Positions 6,538 to 17,052 of a stretch of DNA of 36,085 nt are shown here, one piece after another. Position 1 is the first letter of the stretch. Every line of letters starts with the position of its first letter. This DNA comes from DATMNR01 sp963702765 (lineage in GTDB: Bacteria; Chloroflexota; Ktedonobacteria; Ktedonobacterales; Ktedonobacteraceae): the NCBI GenBank assembly GCA_963702765.1, contig CAVPEB010000018.1, positions 1 through 36,085 of the forward strand, written 5' to 3'. The notes beneath the pieces are model-generated. The model ran no database searches. It saw only the letters and a list, made by a program, of their open reading frames with translations, and was not told the origin of the DNA. Made by a program: the position numbers and the translations under genes.

Positions 6538-9420
6538 GTGCGCCAACTTCCAACTGGTACTTTGACCCTACTCTTCACCGATATTGAGGGATCCACACAT
6601 CTACTACAGCAACTCGGTAGCCGATACGCTGAAATGCTACGTGAGTGTAGAAGATTGCTACGTGCAGCTTTTCAAGAGTGGCATGGTTATGAGGTCGATA
6701 CCCAGGGTGACGCCTTCTTTGTTGTCTTTGAACGAGCTACTGACGCAATTATGGCGGCTGCCGCCTCTCAACAAGCTCTGAAAAGCGCTGTCTGGCCCGA
6801 TGAAGCAATTGTGCGCGTTCGCATGGGAATCCACACTGGTGAACTACAAACTACGGAAGAGGGATATATTGGTTTGGATGTCCATCGAGCTGCGCGTATA
6901 ATGAGCGTAGCACATGGAGCACAGGTGCTGCTTTCCGAGGCAACGAGTGAGCTGGTCGTCACCGAATTGCCTGAAGATCTAGGCCTGAAAGATCTCGGAG
7001 AATATCGTCTCAAAGACATTGCTGGAATTACCAGGCTCTTCCAACTGGTGATTCCAGGTTTACCCGCTGAATTCCCGCCTCTTGCGACTTCAGGCCAACA
7101 GCGTCCGCGCCTTAATATCCCATCTCTTTCAACTTCGTTTGTAGGTCGCGAGCGAGAAATAAACACAATTTCTACTCAACTACGTCGATCAGATGTACGC
7201 TTGCTCACCTTAATTGGCACTGCAGGGGTTGGAAAAACGCGTCTGGCTTTGCAGGTGGCAACAACATTCACCAATTACTTCGAGGATGGTATTTGTTTTG
7301 TAGCTCTTGAGCGGTATAACGATGCTGATGAGGTCGTAATTGCCATTGCTCAGACACTTGGAGTCCAACAGGAAAAGGGAGGCTCCCTTATTGAGCAAGT
7401 GAAAGAGACACTGCGAGGATTATCGATCCTACTCGTGCTGGATAATTTTGAACAGGTACTTCCGGCTAGAGTGAAGTTAACTGATCTGTTAGCTAGCTGC
7501 CCCAGCCTGAAGGTACTGGTTACTAGCCGCGAAATGTTGCATCTTCAGGCAGAGCAGATATTCGAAGTATCTCCATTACCACTCCCAGCTTCGGGGCACC
7601 CTTTCGATCTTCAAACATTGTCAAAGAATGCTTCGGTCTCGCTCTTTTTGCAACGCGCACAGGCAGTCTCACCAGATTTTCGACTGACTCCTGGCAACGC
7701 TAAATATGTAGCGGGAATTTGTACTCGTCTTGATGGTATTCCACTCGCTATTGAACTGGCAGCCGCTCGCACAAGGCATTTCTCACCGCAAATTCTGCTT
7801 ACACAACTTGAGAAAGGACTGACTGTCCTATCTGGAAAAACCATGGATGCTCCTACACGACAGCAGACCCTGCATGGAGCCATCGCATGGAGTTATGATC
7901 TGCTAGATTTTGAAGAGCAGAGGGTATTTCGAAGGCTTGCGGTCTTTGTAAATGGAGCAACCCCGGCTGCAATTGAGTCTGTATGCATGCCAGCCGGATC
8001 GCCTGCTAAAAACGTCCTGCAGGTTCTAGAGGATCTCATAGATAAAAGCATGTTGCACCAGGGCCGAGAGAATGATGAGCCACGCTACTGGCTGTTGCAA
8101 ACACTACGTGAGTTCGGACTAGAGTGCCTATCTGAAGCAGGGGAACTGGAAGCAACGAAGACAGCACACGCAACATATTTTTTCTCGTGGGTGGAACGAA
8201 TTGCTCCTATGCTCTTAGGAGCAGAACAGGCAGATTGGTTGGATGGGTTGGATCGGGAGTATGAAAATGTGCGCGTAGCTCTTGAATGGATGCTGGATGA
8301 AGCCAGTATAGGGACGGGGCGAGCAGAGCAGGCTCTCCAACTATGTATAGCACTGATGGGATTTTGGGAAATCCGTGGATTCATTGCTGAAGGGTTAGCC
8401 TTTATAGAACGTGCGCTGGCTCTCGCCAGGAATGCTGAGCCATCTAAACGAGCTATGGCACTGCACTATGCAGGATTTTTAGCGCTTATGCAGGATGATA
8501 GCATGCGGGCAGAGGAATTCTTACGTGAAAGCCAACTCCAATTTCGTGAAAGCGGTGACAAAGTTGGAATGGCGAATATCCTGCGTTTGCAAGGTAATCT
8601 TGCCATGATGAAAAATAATTATAAGATTGCCCGTCGCTTGCTTGAAGAAACTCTACATATCTATGAAACGCTTGGAGACATCCAAAAAACAATCGGGACA
8701 CGCAACACTCTGGCTCAAGTAGCAATCTCACAAGGCGACTATTCTAAAGCTCGTTCCTTTCTTGAGGAAAATCTGGCTTCCTATAGAATACTAGGTGAGA
8801 AGTATCGTACTGCCTACCCACTCTATCATATGGCTCTGGCACTCTTTCTTTCTAGAGAAGACCGTGCGAAAGCGCGCGAACTGGCGGAAGAAAGTCTCAT
8901 CTTGTTTCGAGCGGTAGGAAATAGACGACTCATAGGGTACACGCTCATCCTGTTGGGTGAAATTCTACTTGTTGAGCGTGAAGACGAAAAAGCGCAATCG
9001 ATGTTGGAGGAAAGTCTGGCTATCTTCGAAGGAATAGGTGAACGTTTTGGAACCGCTTTGGCTCTCATCACTTTTGCTCGCATGTTAGCTTACGGGGGTA
9101 AACACGAGGCCGCACAAGCTTGCTACAAGAAGAGTTGGGAACTATTGAGGGCGAATGGAGACAAAGAACTTGCTGCTGCTTGCCTGGAAGGCTGCGGGGA
9201 GGTGCTGGTGGAGCAGGGAGAAGCGAAATGGGCTGTACAGCTTTGGGGGCTAGCCGCTACTATCCGAGCTGAAATTGTGGCTCCTATGCCACCAATCTAC
9301 CGCACTGATTATATACAAGCAGTCGCATCTGCACGTGAAAGCCTGGATGAAGAAACTTTCCAGACGGCGTGGAAAGCAGGTAACCAGAAATCCCTGTCAC
9401 AAGTACTTTTGACTCCTTAA
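6538..9420 (+). CDS. Class III cyclase / NB-ARC-type ATPase / TPR regulatory protein
   Basis: A 960-residue multidomain regulator starting at GTG (GAGG upstream). Residues 8-172 form a class III nucleotide cyclase domain: FTDIEGST with metal ligand Asp15, and DTQGDAFF with Asp58. The transition-state pair is atypical: VHRAARI gives His116 and Arg120 where active cyclases usually have Asn and Arg, so activity is uncertain. Residues about 200-560 are an AfsR/MalT-like STAND ATPase: FVGRE at 201, Walker A GTAGVGKT (227-234), Walker B LLVLD (298-302), LVTSRE, and the GLPLAIELAAAR-like block. From about 590 to 920 are tetratricopeptide repeats. No DNA-binding domain is visible, so it may act through cyclic nucleotide or protein contacts. 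Domain order resembles the ATPase/TPR part of the broken regulator at 13073-16433. Confidence 0.9.
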   Translation: MRQLPTGTLTLLFTDIEGSTHLLQQLGSRYAEMLRECRRLLRAAFQEWHGYEVDTQGDAFFVVFERATDAIMAAAASQQALKSAVWPDEAIVRVRMGIHTGELQTTEEGYIGLDVHRAARIMSVAHGAQVLLSEATSELVVTELPEDLGLKDLGEYRLKDIAGITRLFQLVIPGLPAEFPPLATSGQQRPRLNIPSLSTSFVGREREINTISTQLRRSDVRLLTLIGTAGVGKTRLALQVATTFTNYFEDGICFVALERYNDADEVVIAIAQTLGVQQEKGGSLIEQVKETLRGLSILLVLDNFEQVLPARVKLTDLLASCPSLKVLVTSREMLHLQAEQIFEVSPLPLPASGHPFDLQTLSKNASVSLFLQRAQAVSPDFRLTPGNAKYVAGICTRLDGIPLAIELAAARTRHFSPQILLTQLEKGLTVLSGKTMDAPTRQQTLHGAIAWSYDLLDFEEQRVFRRLAVFVNGATPAAIESVCMPAGSPAKNVLQVLEDLIDKSMLHQGRENDEPRYWLLQTLREFGLECLSEAGELEATKTAHATYFFSWVERIAPMLLGAEQADWLDGLDREYENVRVALEWMLDEASIGTGRAEQALQLCIALMGFWEIRGFIAEGLAFIERALALARNAEPSKRAMALHYAGFLALMQDDSMRAEEFLRESQLQFRESGDKVGMANILRLQGNLAMMKNNYKIARRLLEETLHIYETLGDIQKTIGTRNTLAQVAISQGDYSKARSFLEENLASYRILGEKYRTAYPLYHMALALFLSREDRAKARELAEESLILFRAVGNRRLIGYTLILLGEILLVEREDEKAQSMLEESLAIFEGIGERFGTALALITFARMLAYGGKHEAAQACYKKSWELLRANGDKELAAACLEGCGEVLVEQGEAKWAVQLWGLAATIRAEIVAPMPPIYRTDYIQAVASARESLDEETFQTAWKAGNQKSLSQVLLTP

Positions 9421-9540
9421 CATGATACTAGCGGCTAATCTACTCTTGAACATCTTATGTTTCCCGATGTATATTTACTATGTAAAAGTAAGTTACTGAT
9501 GAGTTCCACAAATAATATTGCGTTAGGAGAAACACACATC

Positions 9541-10449
9541 ATGCGACTTGGATTACAAGTCCCAAACTTCACCTGGCCCAATGGCCAGGAAAATCTCGGT
9601 GACACCTTTGGACTTATTGCCCAGCGAGCCGATCGTGCGGGCTTCTACAGTTTGTGGGTCATGGATCACTTCTTTCAGATTCGAAATGTAGGCCCGGCCG
9701 AGAATGAAATGCTCGAAGGCTATAGTGCGCTTGCATTTGCTGCTGGTCGCACAAACCGCATCAAACTCGGCACAATGGTTACTGGTGTTACCTATCGCCA
9801 TCCAGGCCTTCTGGTCAAGACGGTTACCAGCCTGGATGTTCTATCACATGGGCGTGCTTATTTGGGAATAGGTGCAGCCTGGAATGAAGAAGAACATAAC
9901 GGCTTAGGCGTTCCATTTCCATCCGTGTCTGAACGTTTCGAACGGCTGGAAGAGACACTCCAGATTGCACATCAGATGTGGACTGGCAATGTAGAGCCCT
10001 TTGAAGGCAAACATTACCAGCTTGCACGACCACTAAATTCACCACGACCAGTTCAAAAGCCTCATCCTCCCATACTCATCGGCGGTACAGGCGAGCGCAA
10101 AACGCTTCGTATGGTTGCGCAGTACGCTGATGGCTGTAACCTCTTTGCTCGCCTTGGAGATGATGAGCTTAAGCGTAAACTAAATGTCCTGCGTGATCAT
10201 TGCCAATCAATTAGTCGCCCATACGAAGACATTGAGAAAACTACCCTCAATGTTATGCAGTTTAGCCGTGATGGACGTAATGGGACAATATCTCCATCAG
10301 CCGCTATTGATCATTTCGCGAACCTTGCATCCATGGGCATTGATCAAGCCATCTTTAGCATGCCAAACGTCTATGACCTCGAACCGTTTGATATACTTGC
10401 CACTGAGATCATCCCGGCAGTAGAGGAAATTCAGGTAGCGGGTCGTTAA
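9541..10449 (+). CDS. LLM-class flavin-dependent oxidoreductase, F420-type
   Basis: A 302-residue bacterial luciferase-like monooxygenase. The start MRLGLQVPNFTWP (TIM-barrel strand 1) is typical of F420-dependent members, as are FYSLWVMDHFFQ, RIKLGTMVTGVTYRHPGLLVK, LDVLSHGRAYLGIGAAWNEEE and PHPPILIGGTGERKTLRMVAQYADGCNL. ATG at 9541 is preferred because AGGAGA lies about 12 bases upstream and family proteins start here; in-frame ATGs at 9457 and 9499 would add non-conserved residues. Cofactor is probably F420 or FMN; substrate unknown. It sits alone, with its own terminator. Confidence 0.87.
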   Translation: MRLGLQVPNFTWPNGQENLGDTFGLIAQRADRAGFYSLWVMDHFFQIRNVGPAENEMLEGYSALAFAAGRTNRIKLGTMVTGVTYRHPGLLVKTVTSLDVLSHGRAYLGIGAAWNEEEHNGLGVPFPSVSERFERLEETLQIAHQMWTGNVEPFEGKHYQLARPLNSPRPVQKPHPPILIGGTGERKTLRMVAQYADGCNLFARLGDDELKRKLNVLRDHCQSISRPYEDIEKTTLNVMQFSRDGRNGTISPSAAIDHFANLASMGIDQAIFSMPNVYDLEPFDILATEIIPAVEEIQVAGR

Positions 10450-10487
10450 CATTAACCAGTAGCAGTCAATTCTACCTCACTACCTCT

Positions 10488-10526
10488 ACAGAGTGTTTCG
10501 CGTAAGCATTGCGCGAAACACTCTGT
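10488..10526 (+). terminator. Intrinsic terminator of the LLM oxidoreductase gene
   Basis: A perfect 15-bp stem: ACAGAGTGTTTCGCG (10488-10502) pairs with CGCGAAACACTCTGT (10512-10526), with a 9-nt loop, followed by ATTTTCAT. It lies 39 bases after the stop codon. Confidence 0.85.
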
Positions 10527-10651
10527 ATTTTCATATTACGGTGGATTGAAATCCTTTTATGAAGGTGTCAAGAACGTTCACGCTTGATCTCTTAGATATA
10601 ATAAGTACTGGCTGACTGTTATGTAATACACAATAAAGGATAAGGTTAGAG

Positions 10652-11050
10652 ATGAAAAATATCGTTGGCATCTCCGAAATCGTACTTTGGACAGTAGATA
10701 AAGAGAAGGCCCTTCAATTCTATCGCGACCTCCTGGGTCTGGAAGTAATTTCGCCTCCAACACTGGCCAACGTTTTTCTCAAAGCTGGTGATGGCAACGC
10801 TGGTATCCCACAAATGATCGTCCTTGTACCCAAAAATGAGGAAGTTAAGACCAAACCCTCTGGTTATCAATTGCATCATATGGCCTTCGAATTGCCTGAA
10901 GAAGCCTTTGATACCCAGCACAAAGCATTAGTCACCGCAGGATACGAACCTCGCGGTGGTATTCATCCCGTCCTCTCAAGCCGAACTATGTATATAGATG
11001 ATCCTGATGGTAACGAGGTTGAATTCATCTGTCGTGCCCCCGCCAGCTAG
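10652..11050 (+). CDS. VOC-family (glyoxalase/dioxygenase fold) protein
   Basis: A 132-residue vicinal-oxygen-chelate protein with two beta-alpha-beta-beta-beta modules. Module 1 starts ISEIVLWTVDKEKALQFYRDLLGLEV; module 2 has HHMAFELPEE, and the end is YIDDPDGNEVEFI, the typical C-terminal metal-ligand Glu region. The metal-site set is not fully that of glyoxalase I, so lactoylglutathione lyase activity cannot be claimed. Methylglyoxal synthase occurs in the same window, but they are not adjacent. The gene lies eight bases before the M3 peptidase gene and may be co-transcribed with it. Confidence 0.82.
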   Translation: MKNIVGISEIVLWTVDKEKALQFYRDLLGLEVISPPTLANVFLKAGDGNAGIPQMIVLVPKNEEVKTKPSGYQLHHMAFELPEEAFDTQHKALVTAGYEPRGGIHPVLSSRTMYIDDPDGNEVEFICRAPAS

Positions 11051-11058
11051 AAAGAGTA

Positions 11059-12874
11059 ATGAAGAGTATGAGTATTGTGAAAACCCTTCCACATTGGGAT
11101 ATGACCCCTATCTATCCTGGCATGGATTCGCCAGAGTTCTCTAATGGTTTTTCCAACATCGTTCAAGATATCGAAAATCTCACAAAACTTTTCGATGACT
11201 ATCATATCATGAAGCTATCCACTGAGCCTGCCCTGGATCAAGATAAGATACAGGCATTTGAAACTGTGATCGCGCAATATAATACTGTTTTGGAAGCCAC
11301 TGAAACATTAGCTGTCTACATTATGTGTTTTGTTACCACAAATTCGTATGATACTCTGGCCCAGGCAAAATTAAGTGAGTTACAGCAATCTATGCTAATC
11401 CTTTCTCAGTTGGGTATCCGTCTCACTGCCTGGATTGGTTCTTTGAACGTAGAAGTTTTAATCGAAAATTCTTCCGTCGCGAGTGAACATGCTTTCATGC
11501 TCAGAAAGGCCAAAATAAGTGCTGAACACTTAATGACACCAGACGAGGAGAATCTGGCTTCAGAATTGAATTTGAGTGCTGGCACTGCCTGGGAAAAATT
11601 GCATAGCGATGTCACCTCCCAGTTGATGGTTTCACTTGAACTCTCTGAACAGAAACAGGAGCTTCCAATGAGCATGGTACGCAATCTCGCTTCCGACCCT
11701 GATCGTGAGGTGCGGCGTAGTGCCTATGAAGCTGAGCTTGAAGGTTGGAAACGAGTTGCGCTTCCACTTGCAGCTGCTATGAATAGCATCAAAGGAGAGG
11801 TCAATGTGCTTGCAAGACGGCGTGGCTGGTCTTCTCCTCTGGATGCTTCGTTGTTAGATAATAATATCGATCGTGTAACATTTGATGCTATGCTTGCCGC
11901 CGCCTATGAATCATTTCTGGACTTTCGGCGTTATTTGAATGCTAAAGCTCGTGTGCTGGGTTTGCCTCGACTCGCTTGGTACGATATATTTGCGCCAGTT
12001 AGCAGTACTGAAAAGTTTTGGGAATATTCGGAAGCGTCTACATTTATCATCGAACAATTTGGTTCGTTCTCACCAAGATTGTCCAGTTTCGCGGCACGTG
12101 CATTCAGAGAGAACTGGATCGATGCTGAGCCGCGGGAAGGTAAGGTAGATGGGGCATACTGCACCCCTTTACGCGGAGATGAATCGCGTGTATTTGCAAA
12201 CTACAAAGCTTCTTATGATGGTGTGAGTACGCTAGCTCACGAATTGGGACACGGATATCATAATCTGAATTTGGCGCAGCGTACAATACTTCAACGCTCG
12301 ACTCCTATGACCTTAGCCGAGACTGCAAGTATCTTTTGTGAAACGATCATCCGTAATGCCGCAATGCAGAATGCAGGACGTCAGGAGCAAATAGCTATCC
12401 TGGAAGCATCACTTCAGGGTGTCCTGCCAGGTTGTCGTGGACATCACCAGCCGTTTTCTTTTTGAACAGCGCGTCTTTGATCAGCGTGTAAAACGAGAGC
12501 TATCCATAGATGAGCTGAACAATTTGATGCTTGAAGCCCAACGTGAAACCTACGGTGATGGATTGGATGAGAATGTGCTACACCCGTACATGTGGGCTAT
12601 GAAGCCCCATTATTACAGCAGTAGTTTTTCTTTCTACAATTATCCATATATGTTCGGCCTCTTATTTGGGCTGGGTCTGTATGCTCGTTATAAAGAAGAC
12701 GGCGAAAAGTTCAAGTCTGGCTACGATGAATTGCTCTCAAGCACAGGTCTGGCAGATGCCGCATCTCTTGCTCAACAATTTGGCATTGATATCCACTCAG
12801 TAGACTTCTGGCGAGCCAGTTTAGATATTGTCCGCCAGGATATCGATCTATTCGAGGAATTGACACAACTATAA
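11059..12874 (+). pseudogene. M3-family oligoendopeptidase (PepF-like), one frameshift
   Basis: An M3 zinc oligopeptidase of about 605 residues once the frame is restored. The first frame (11059-12465) carries the zinc motif HELGHGYH (His394, Glu395, His398) and the downstream glutamate in MTLAETASIFCE. Near 12415-12425 the homology passes into the next frame, continuing QVVVDITSRFLFEQRVF to the stop at 12874, including the conserved HYYSSSFSFYNYPY substrate-binding segment. One extra base in this stretch explains everything. As written, the protein would lose its last 150 residues and the substrate-binding Tyr/His region and would probably be inactive. Either a young pseudogene or a sequencing error. 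Confidence 0.85.
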
Positions 12875-13072
12875 TGGTGAAGGAATCTGGTTGAAAGAAT
12901 AGGTCAGGATTGAAGTTATCCACAAAGTAGAGTATAGTAATTCTGGGAATAAAGCAATAATAAGTTACTATCACTTCTTCACTGCATCAGTAGCATATCT
13001 GATACTTCAAAGATCTATTTTAAGCGTCGTTCCATGGGGAGCTAGAATGAGCTTTAAGTTCTAGGGGGTACT

Positions 13073-16000
13073 ATGATCGACCGGGTGGGCCATCAGCTTG
13101 GCAACTATAGGTTGATTCGCCTGCTTGGCCGTGGTGGATTTGCCGATATCTACCTGGGCGAACATGTGTACCTCAAAAGTCTCGCTGCCTTGAAGGTCCT
13201 GCGCATGTCGCTTACCGAGGAAGAGCGATCTGCTTTCCTAAGGAAGCTCAGACGTTGACGCAGTTGGCACATCCTAATATCGTGCGTGTGCTCGATTTTG
13301 CTATGGATGATGATCAACCTTATCTGGTAATGGACTATGCTCCTAATGGGTCGCTGCGAGAACGGCATCCTGCTGGATCGCGTGTGCCGATGCACACTAT
13401 TATTACTTACGTTTCGCAGGTTGCCTCGGCATTACAATTTGCTCATGATAAGGGCTTCGTTCACCGCGATATCAAGCCAGAGAATATGTTGCTAGGAACT
13501 CGATCAGAGGTACTGCTGAGTGACTTCGGTATCTCTGTTTTTGCATCCCGTACGGAACCCCAGTACAGTACAAATGCATATCTCGCAATCTGTCGCTGGA
13601 ACATCGCGCTATATGGCTCCAGAGCAGTTGCAAGGGCATCCACAATCGGCCAGTGATCAATATGCCCTTGGCGTGGTAGTATACGAGTGGCTCTGTGGTA
13701 CATCCCCTTTCCATGGAACTCTCATCGAAGTTGCCATGCAACACCTGACAATGCCTCCTCCACCTCTGCGCGAGCAAATACCTGAACTGGCACCTGTCAT
13801 TGAAGAGGTAGTGCAACGGGCATTGGCCAAAGAGCCTGAACAGCGTTTCACAAGAGTGCAGGATTTTGCGGAGGCCTTACAAGATGCTTCATTGGCTGCT
13901 TCAACTCCACTCGATTTTCCCGCACAGATCGAAGAACGTAAAGCGTTGCGTAATGTTGATCAAGTCCAGAGCCACTTTGGAAGGTACCAACAACTTTTAC
14001 TTCGTTTATCGGACGCGAGCAGGATATTGCCGCTATAGAGACCATGCTGTTACGTCCAGAGGTTCGTTTGGTAACATTGGTGGGTATAGGAGGTATCGGC
14101 AAAACTCGTTTGGCCTTAGAAATTGCAACACACATGCGATCATTCTTTGCTAATGGCGTTTGCTTTGCTGGGCTAGCCTCCACCTCTGACCCTCACTTAT
14201 CCCATCGATCATTGCCGAGACGCTCAGCATTCAACAGATTGACAATCTGTCTATCTTTGAGCAGGTAAAGTTTTTTCTACATGGTAAACAACTGTTACTC
14301 ATTCTTGATAACTTCGAGCAATTGGTAACGGCGGCTTCCCTTCTCGAAGAATTGCTGGCTGCATGTCCTGCGTTAAAGATCATCGTTACAAGTCGAACTG
14401 TGCTGCGATTGCGGCCAGAATTCGAGTATTCGGTGGATCCCCTTACTCTGCCCGATCTCGGACGGTCTCCGAATGATACAGGATATTAGACAATCTACGG
14501 CCATAGCCCTCTTTGTCCAGCGTGCTCAGGATGGTAAATCCTAACTTTCAGTTAACGCAAACCAATGCACGCACCATTGCGGAGATTTGCGTGCAATTGG
14601 ATGGTCTGCCTTTAGCAATCGAGCTGGCAGCCGCTCGCAGCCGCCTCCTGCCGCCTCAGGCACTGCTGAATCGACTCACAAGGAGGTTCGAGGTACTCAC
14701 AGGTGGAGCAGTGACATTGCCGGTGCACCAGCAAACGTTGCGTAACACACTCAAGTGGAGCTACGATCTTTTAGATGCTAATGAACAGCAACTCTTCCGG
14801 CAGGCTTGCTGTTCTCGAGCGTGGCTGGACGATCGAGGCTGCGGAGGCTCTGGGAAACCCGAATCGTGAAGTGCAGGATGACTTACCTATATTAGATGGT
14901 CTGGCTTCACTCATCGATAAGAGCCTGTTGCGGCAGATCAATCGGGAGGAAGCGGAACCTCGTTTTATCATGCTCATGAATGTTCGCGAATATGGTTTAG
15001 AGTGCCTTCGCGAGAGCGGAGAGGAAAACCTCATCCGGCTAGCGCATGCAAACTATTACCTTGCACTTGTAGAAGAAGCAGAGCCGCACCTCAAGGATGC
15101 GCAGCAACTTGTGTGGTTAAGAAGCTTGGATCGAGAACAGAAGAACCTGCGAGCTGCTCTGAGCTGGCTTATTGCACATGAGGAAGCTGAGATAGCTATG
15201 CGTTTCTGTGGAGCACTGTGGTGGTTTTGGCAAACAAGGGGTTATTGGAGTGAGGGACGGCGCTGGCTGAAAACTGTGCTTACACTGCCTGAGGCTGGAG
15301 AACGAACGGTATTGCGAGCCAAAGTGTTGAGTGCAGCAGGAGAATTGGCCGTCGATCAGGGAGATTTACAAGAGGCACGTTTGCTCCTCACTGAAAGTGT
15401 GACACTCTGCCAGGAGTTGGCTGACGATCGCGTCTTAGTTCGCCCTATGTCCACGTTGGGACGGATCATGGTCGTACAAGGTGATCATGCGGCAGCGGCT
15501 TCTATGCTGAAAGAGTGCATTACGCTGTGTCGCAAGTCAGGTAGTAACTGGGAGCTTTCTCGTGCGTTACTCACTTTTGGATACTTAGTATGGCTAGAAG
15601 GTGATTTGACGCAGGCGATAGCACTGACACAGGAGAGTCTCGTACTTGTTCGAGAACTTGGTGACAAGGCCCAAATCGCTCATGCATTAAACAATTTGGG
15701 ACACTTTTTCTGGATTCAAGGCGACCTGGTGCAAGCCAGAACACATGCAGAAGAGGGGCTTAGACTTCTACGGGAGACAGGCGCTAAGTCTCTTCTTTTC
15801 ACAATCCTTGAAACTATGGGGTCTATTTTATTTACTCAAGGTGATTTTGAGGAAGCCAAGGCACTCTATTTTGAAGGAATCTCATTGGGCAAAGAGCTTG
15901 GAAACGAAACGCTCCTTGCCTGGCAACTTATGGGATTAGCAAAAGTAGCTGTCGCAAAAGCTCAGCTTACATATGCTACTTGTTTGTATAGCGCTGCGGA

Positions 16001-16433
16001 GTCAAGATTTGATGTCAACAAAGGACTGGGTCCAATAGAGCTTGAAGATTTTGATCGAACGATTAAACGCGTGCGTTCTCAACTGGGTAAGCAGGTATTT
16101 GCAGAAGCGTGGAACAAAGGCCGCATGATGACTCTTGAACAGCTACTTGAGGCACCTGAACCTGAAAGCACGCCAGAGCCTCTTCTCTCTGCAAGTCATT
16201 CAAACGCCATTGCCCAAGTACCATCCGAACCTTCTCATGGTAACAATCTGACTACACGCGAATTGGAAGTGTTGAAGCTGGTTACTCAGGGGTGGACCGA
16301 TGCACAGATTGCTAAGGAACTTGTGATCAGTCCGCGGACTGTTAACGCTCATCTCACATCCATTTACAGCAAGATCCAGGTCTCTTCGCGCAGTGCTGCC
16401 ACCCGCTATGCTATTGATCGAAAGCTCGTTTGA
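13073..16433 (+). pseudogene. Ser/Thr kinase-STAND ATPase-TPR-LuxR regulator, multiply frameshifted
   Basis: Homology runs unbroken through about 1,120 residues but changes frame about seven times. In order: protein kinase start YRLIRLLGRGGFADIYLGE; HRDIKPENMLL, DFGIS and MAPEQ; a linker; the ATPase with FIGRE and Walker A GIGGIGKT (about 14090); Walker B LLLILDNFEQ; the LDGLPLAIELAAARSR block; TPRs; and a C-terminal LuxR helix-turn-helix (TTRELEVLKLVTQGW...SPRTVNAHLTSIYSKI) ending at 16433. I place the shifts near 13242, 13575, 13965, 14198, 14470, 14530 and 14800. From about 14775 to 16433 the frame is open for 552 codons, so a C-terminal TPR-LuxR protein could still be made. The intact relative would sense signals by kinase/ATPase and bind DNA. 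It lies directly upstream of the borosin-like genes. Confidence 0.85.
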
Positions 16434-16450
16434 GTATGTGCGTATTTTCC

Positions 16451-16480
16451 TTGACACGATCATATAAGTAACTGTACACT
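16451..16480 (+). promoter_or_regulatory. Sigma-70-type promoter of the borosin-like cluster
   Basis: TTGACA at 16451-16456 is a perfect -35; TACACT at 16475-16480 is a fair -10, with an 18-bp spacer. It lies about 100 bases before the precursor peptide start and 18 bases after the upstream regulator's stop, so the peptide cluster probably has its own transcript. Confidence 0.55.
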
Positions 16481-16581
16481 TATTTTGGAAGCAAACACAC
16501 CGCTATTTAACATTCTATCAACTGTGGAATATATAGCATAATTATCCTCAGAAATCGTATTTTTATTGATAGGAGGAAACC

Positions 16582-16833
16582 ATGGCCTCGAATTTCACGA
16601 ATTTTTTACTCAAGCTAGGAGAGGATCCAGCACTATTGGAGAAATTTAAGCAAAATCCTGATCATGCTATGGAAGAGGAAGGTCTAACTCCTGCTGAAAG
16701 AGCTTTACTTTTGAGTGGAGATGCGAAATTGATCCGCGCAGCTATTGTTAACGATCCAGGTCACAAAGAAGCCATGGGCATTCCTTCTGATCAAAATCTT
16801 CCAGACAAAATGCCAATGTTAGTCCACCCTTAG
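16582..16833 (+). CDS. Split-borosin-type RiPP precursor peptide
   Basis: An 83-residue acidic peptide behind a strong AGGAGGAA site. Residues 5-52 form a small helical leader (FTNFLLKLGEDPALLEKF, KQNPD, EEEGLTPAE, LLLSGD) whose pattern closely matches SonA of Shewanella oneidensis, the precursor whose borosin-binding domain docks on its methyltransferase; the same pattern can attract weak LigA or Nif11-like labels. After a linker, the C-terminus is SDQNLPDKMPMLVHP, a short hydrophobic core. By analogy the backbone nitrogens of Met, Leu, Val or His in MPMLVHP are candidates for alpha-N-methylation; prolines cannot be methylated. A SonM-like enzyme lies two genes downstream. Homology is from memory of the family; the methylated residues are inferred. 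Confidence 0.82.
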   Translation: MASNFTNFLLKLGEDPALLEKFKQNPDHAMEEEGLTPAERALLLSGDAKLIRAAIVNDPGHKEAMGIPSDQNLPDKMPMLVHP

Positions 16834-17052
16834 GTTATCCTATTCTCGTCTCCCCCAAAAGCGGAATCTAAGGGTGATAGAAGACTCAGAAGTGGTAGCG
16901 TGAGCTGTTAAAGTGAGACTTGGTTTGTAAAGAGTGTGTCTTACATGAGATAGTACTCAAACGAAGAATTAAATCAAGTTCGTCATTTCGCATTTTGACC
17001 TCAGTATTCCTCACTTATTCGCCTTCATTTGGGAGGAGAAAGGCAAAATCTT

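Noticed and set aside
12400..12440. Programmed ribosomal frameshift in the M3 peptidase
   Set aside because: No slippery heptamer or strong downstream structure is visible, and this family does not use frameshifting.
12916..12924. Perfect DnaA-box-like TTATCCACA, with another in reverse at about 36075-36083
   Set aside because: The two are isolated and 23 kb apart, without dnaA, dnaN or AT-rich repeats nearby, so no origin is supported.
13250..13262. In-frame TGA after AGACGT in the kinase gene, considered as a second selenocysteine codon
   Set aside because: No Cys is conserved there, and a one-base shift at about 13242 restores kinase homology at once.
16582..16833. Reading the small peptide as a Nif11-type leader or LigA-like dioxygenase subunit
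   Set aside because: There is no double-glycine leader cleavage site, no LigB or dioxygenase partner nearby, and the SonM-like enzyme downstream explains the peptide better.
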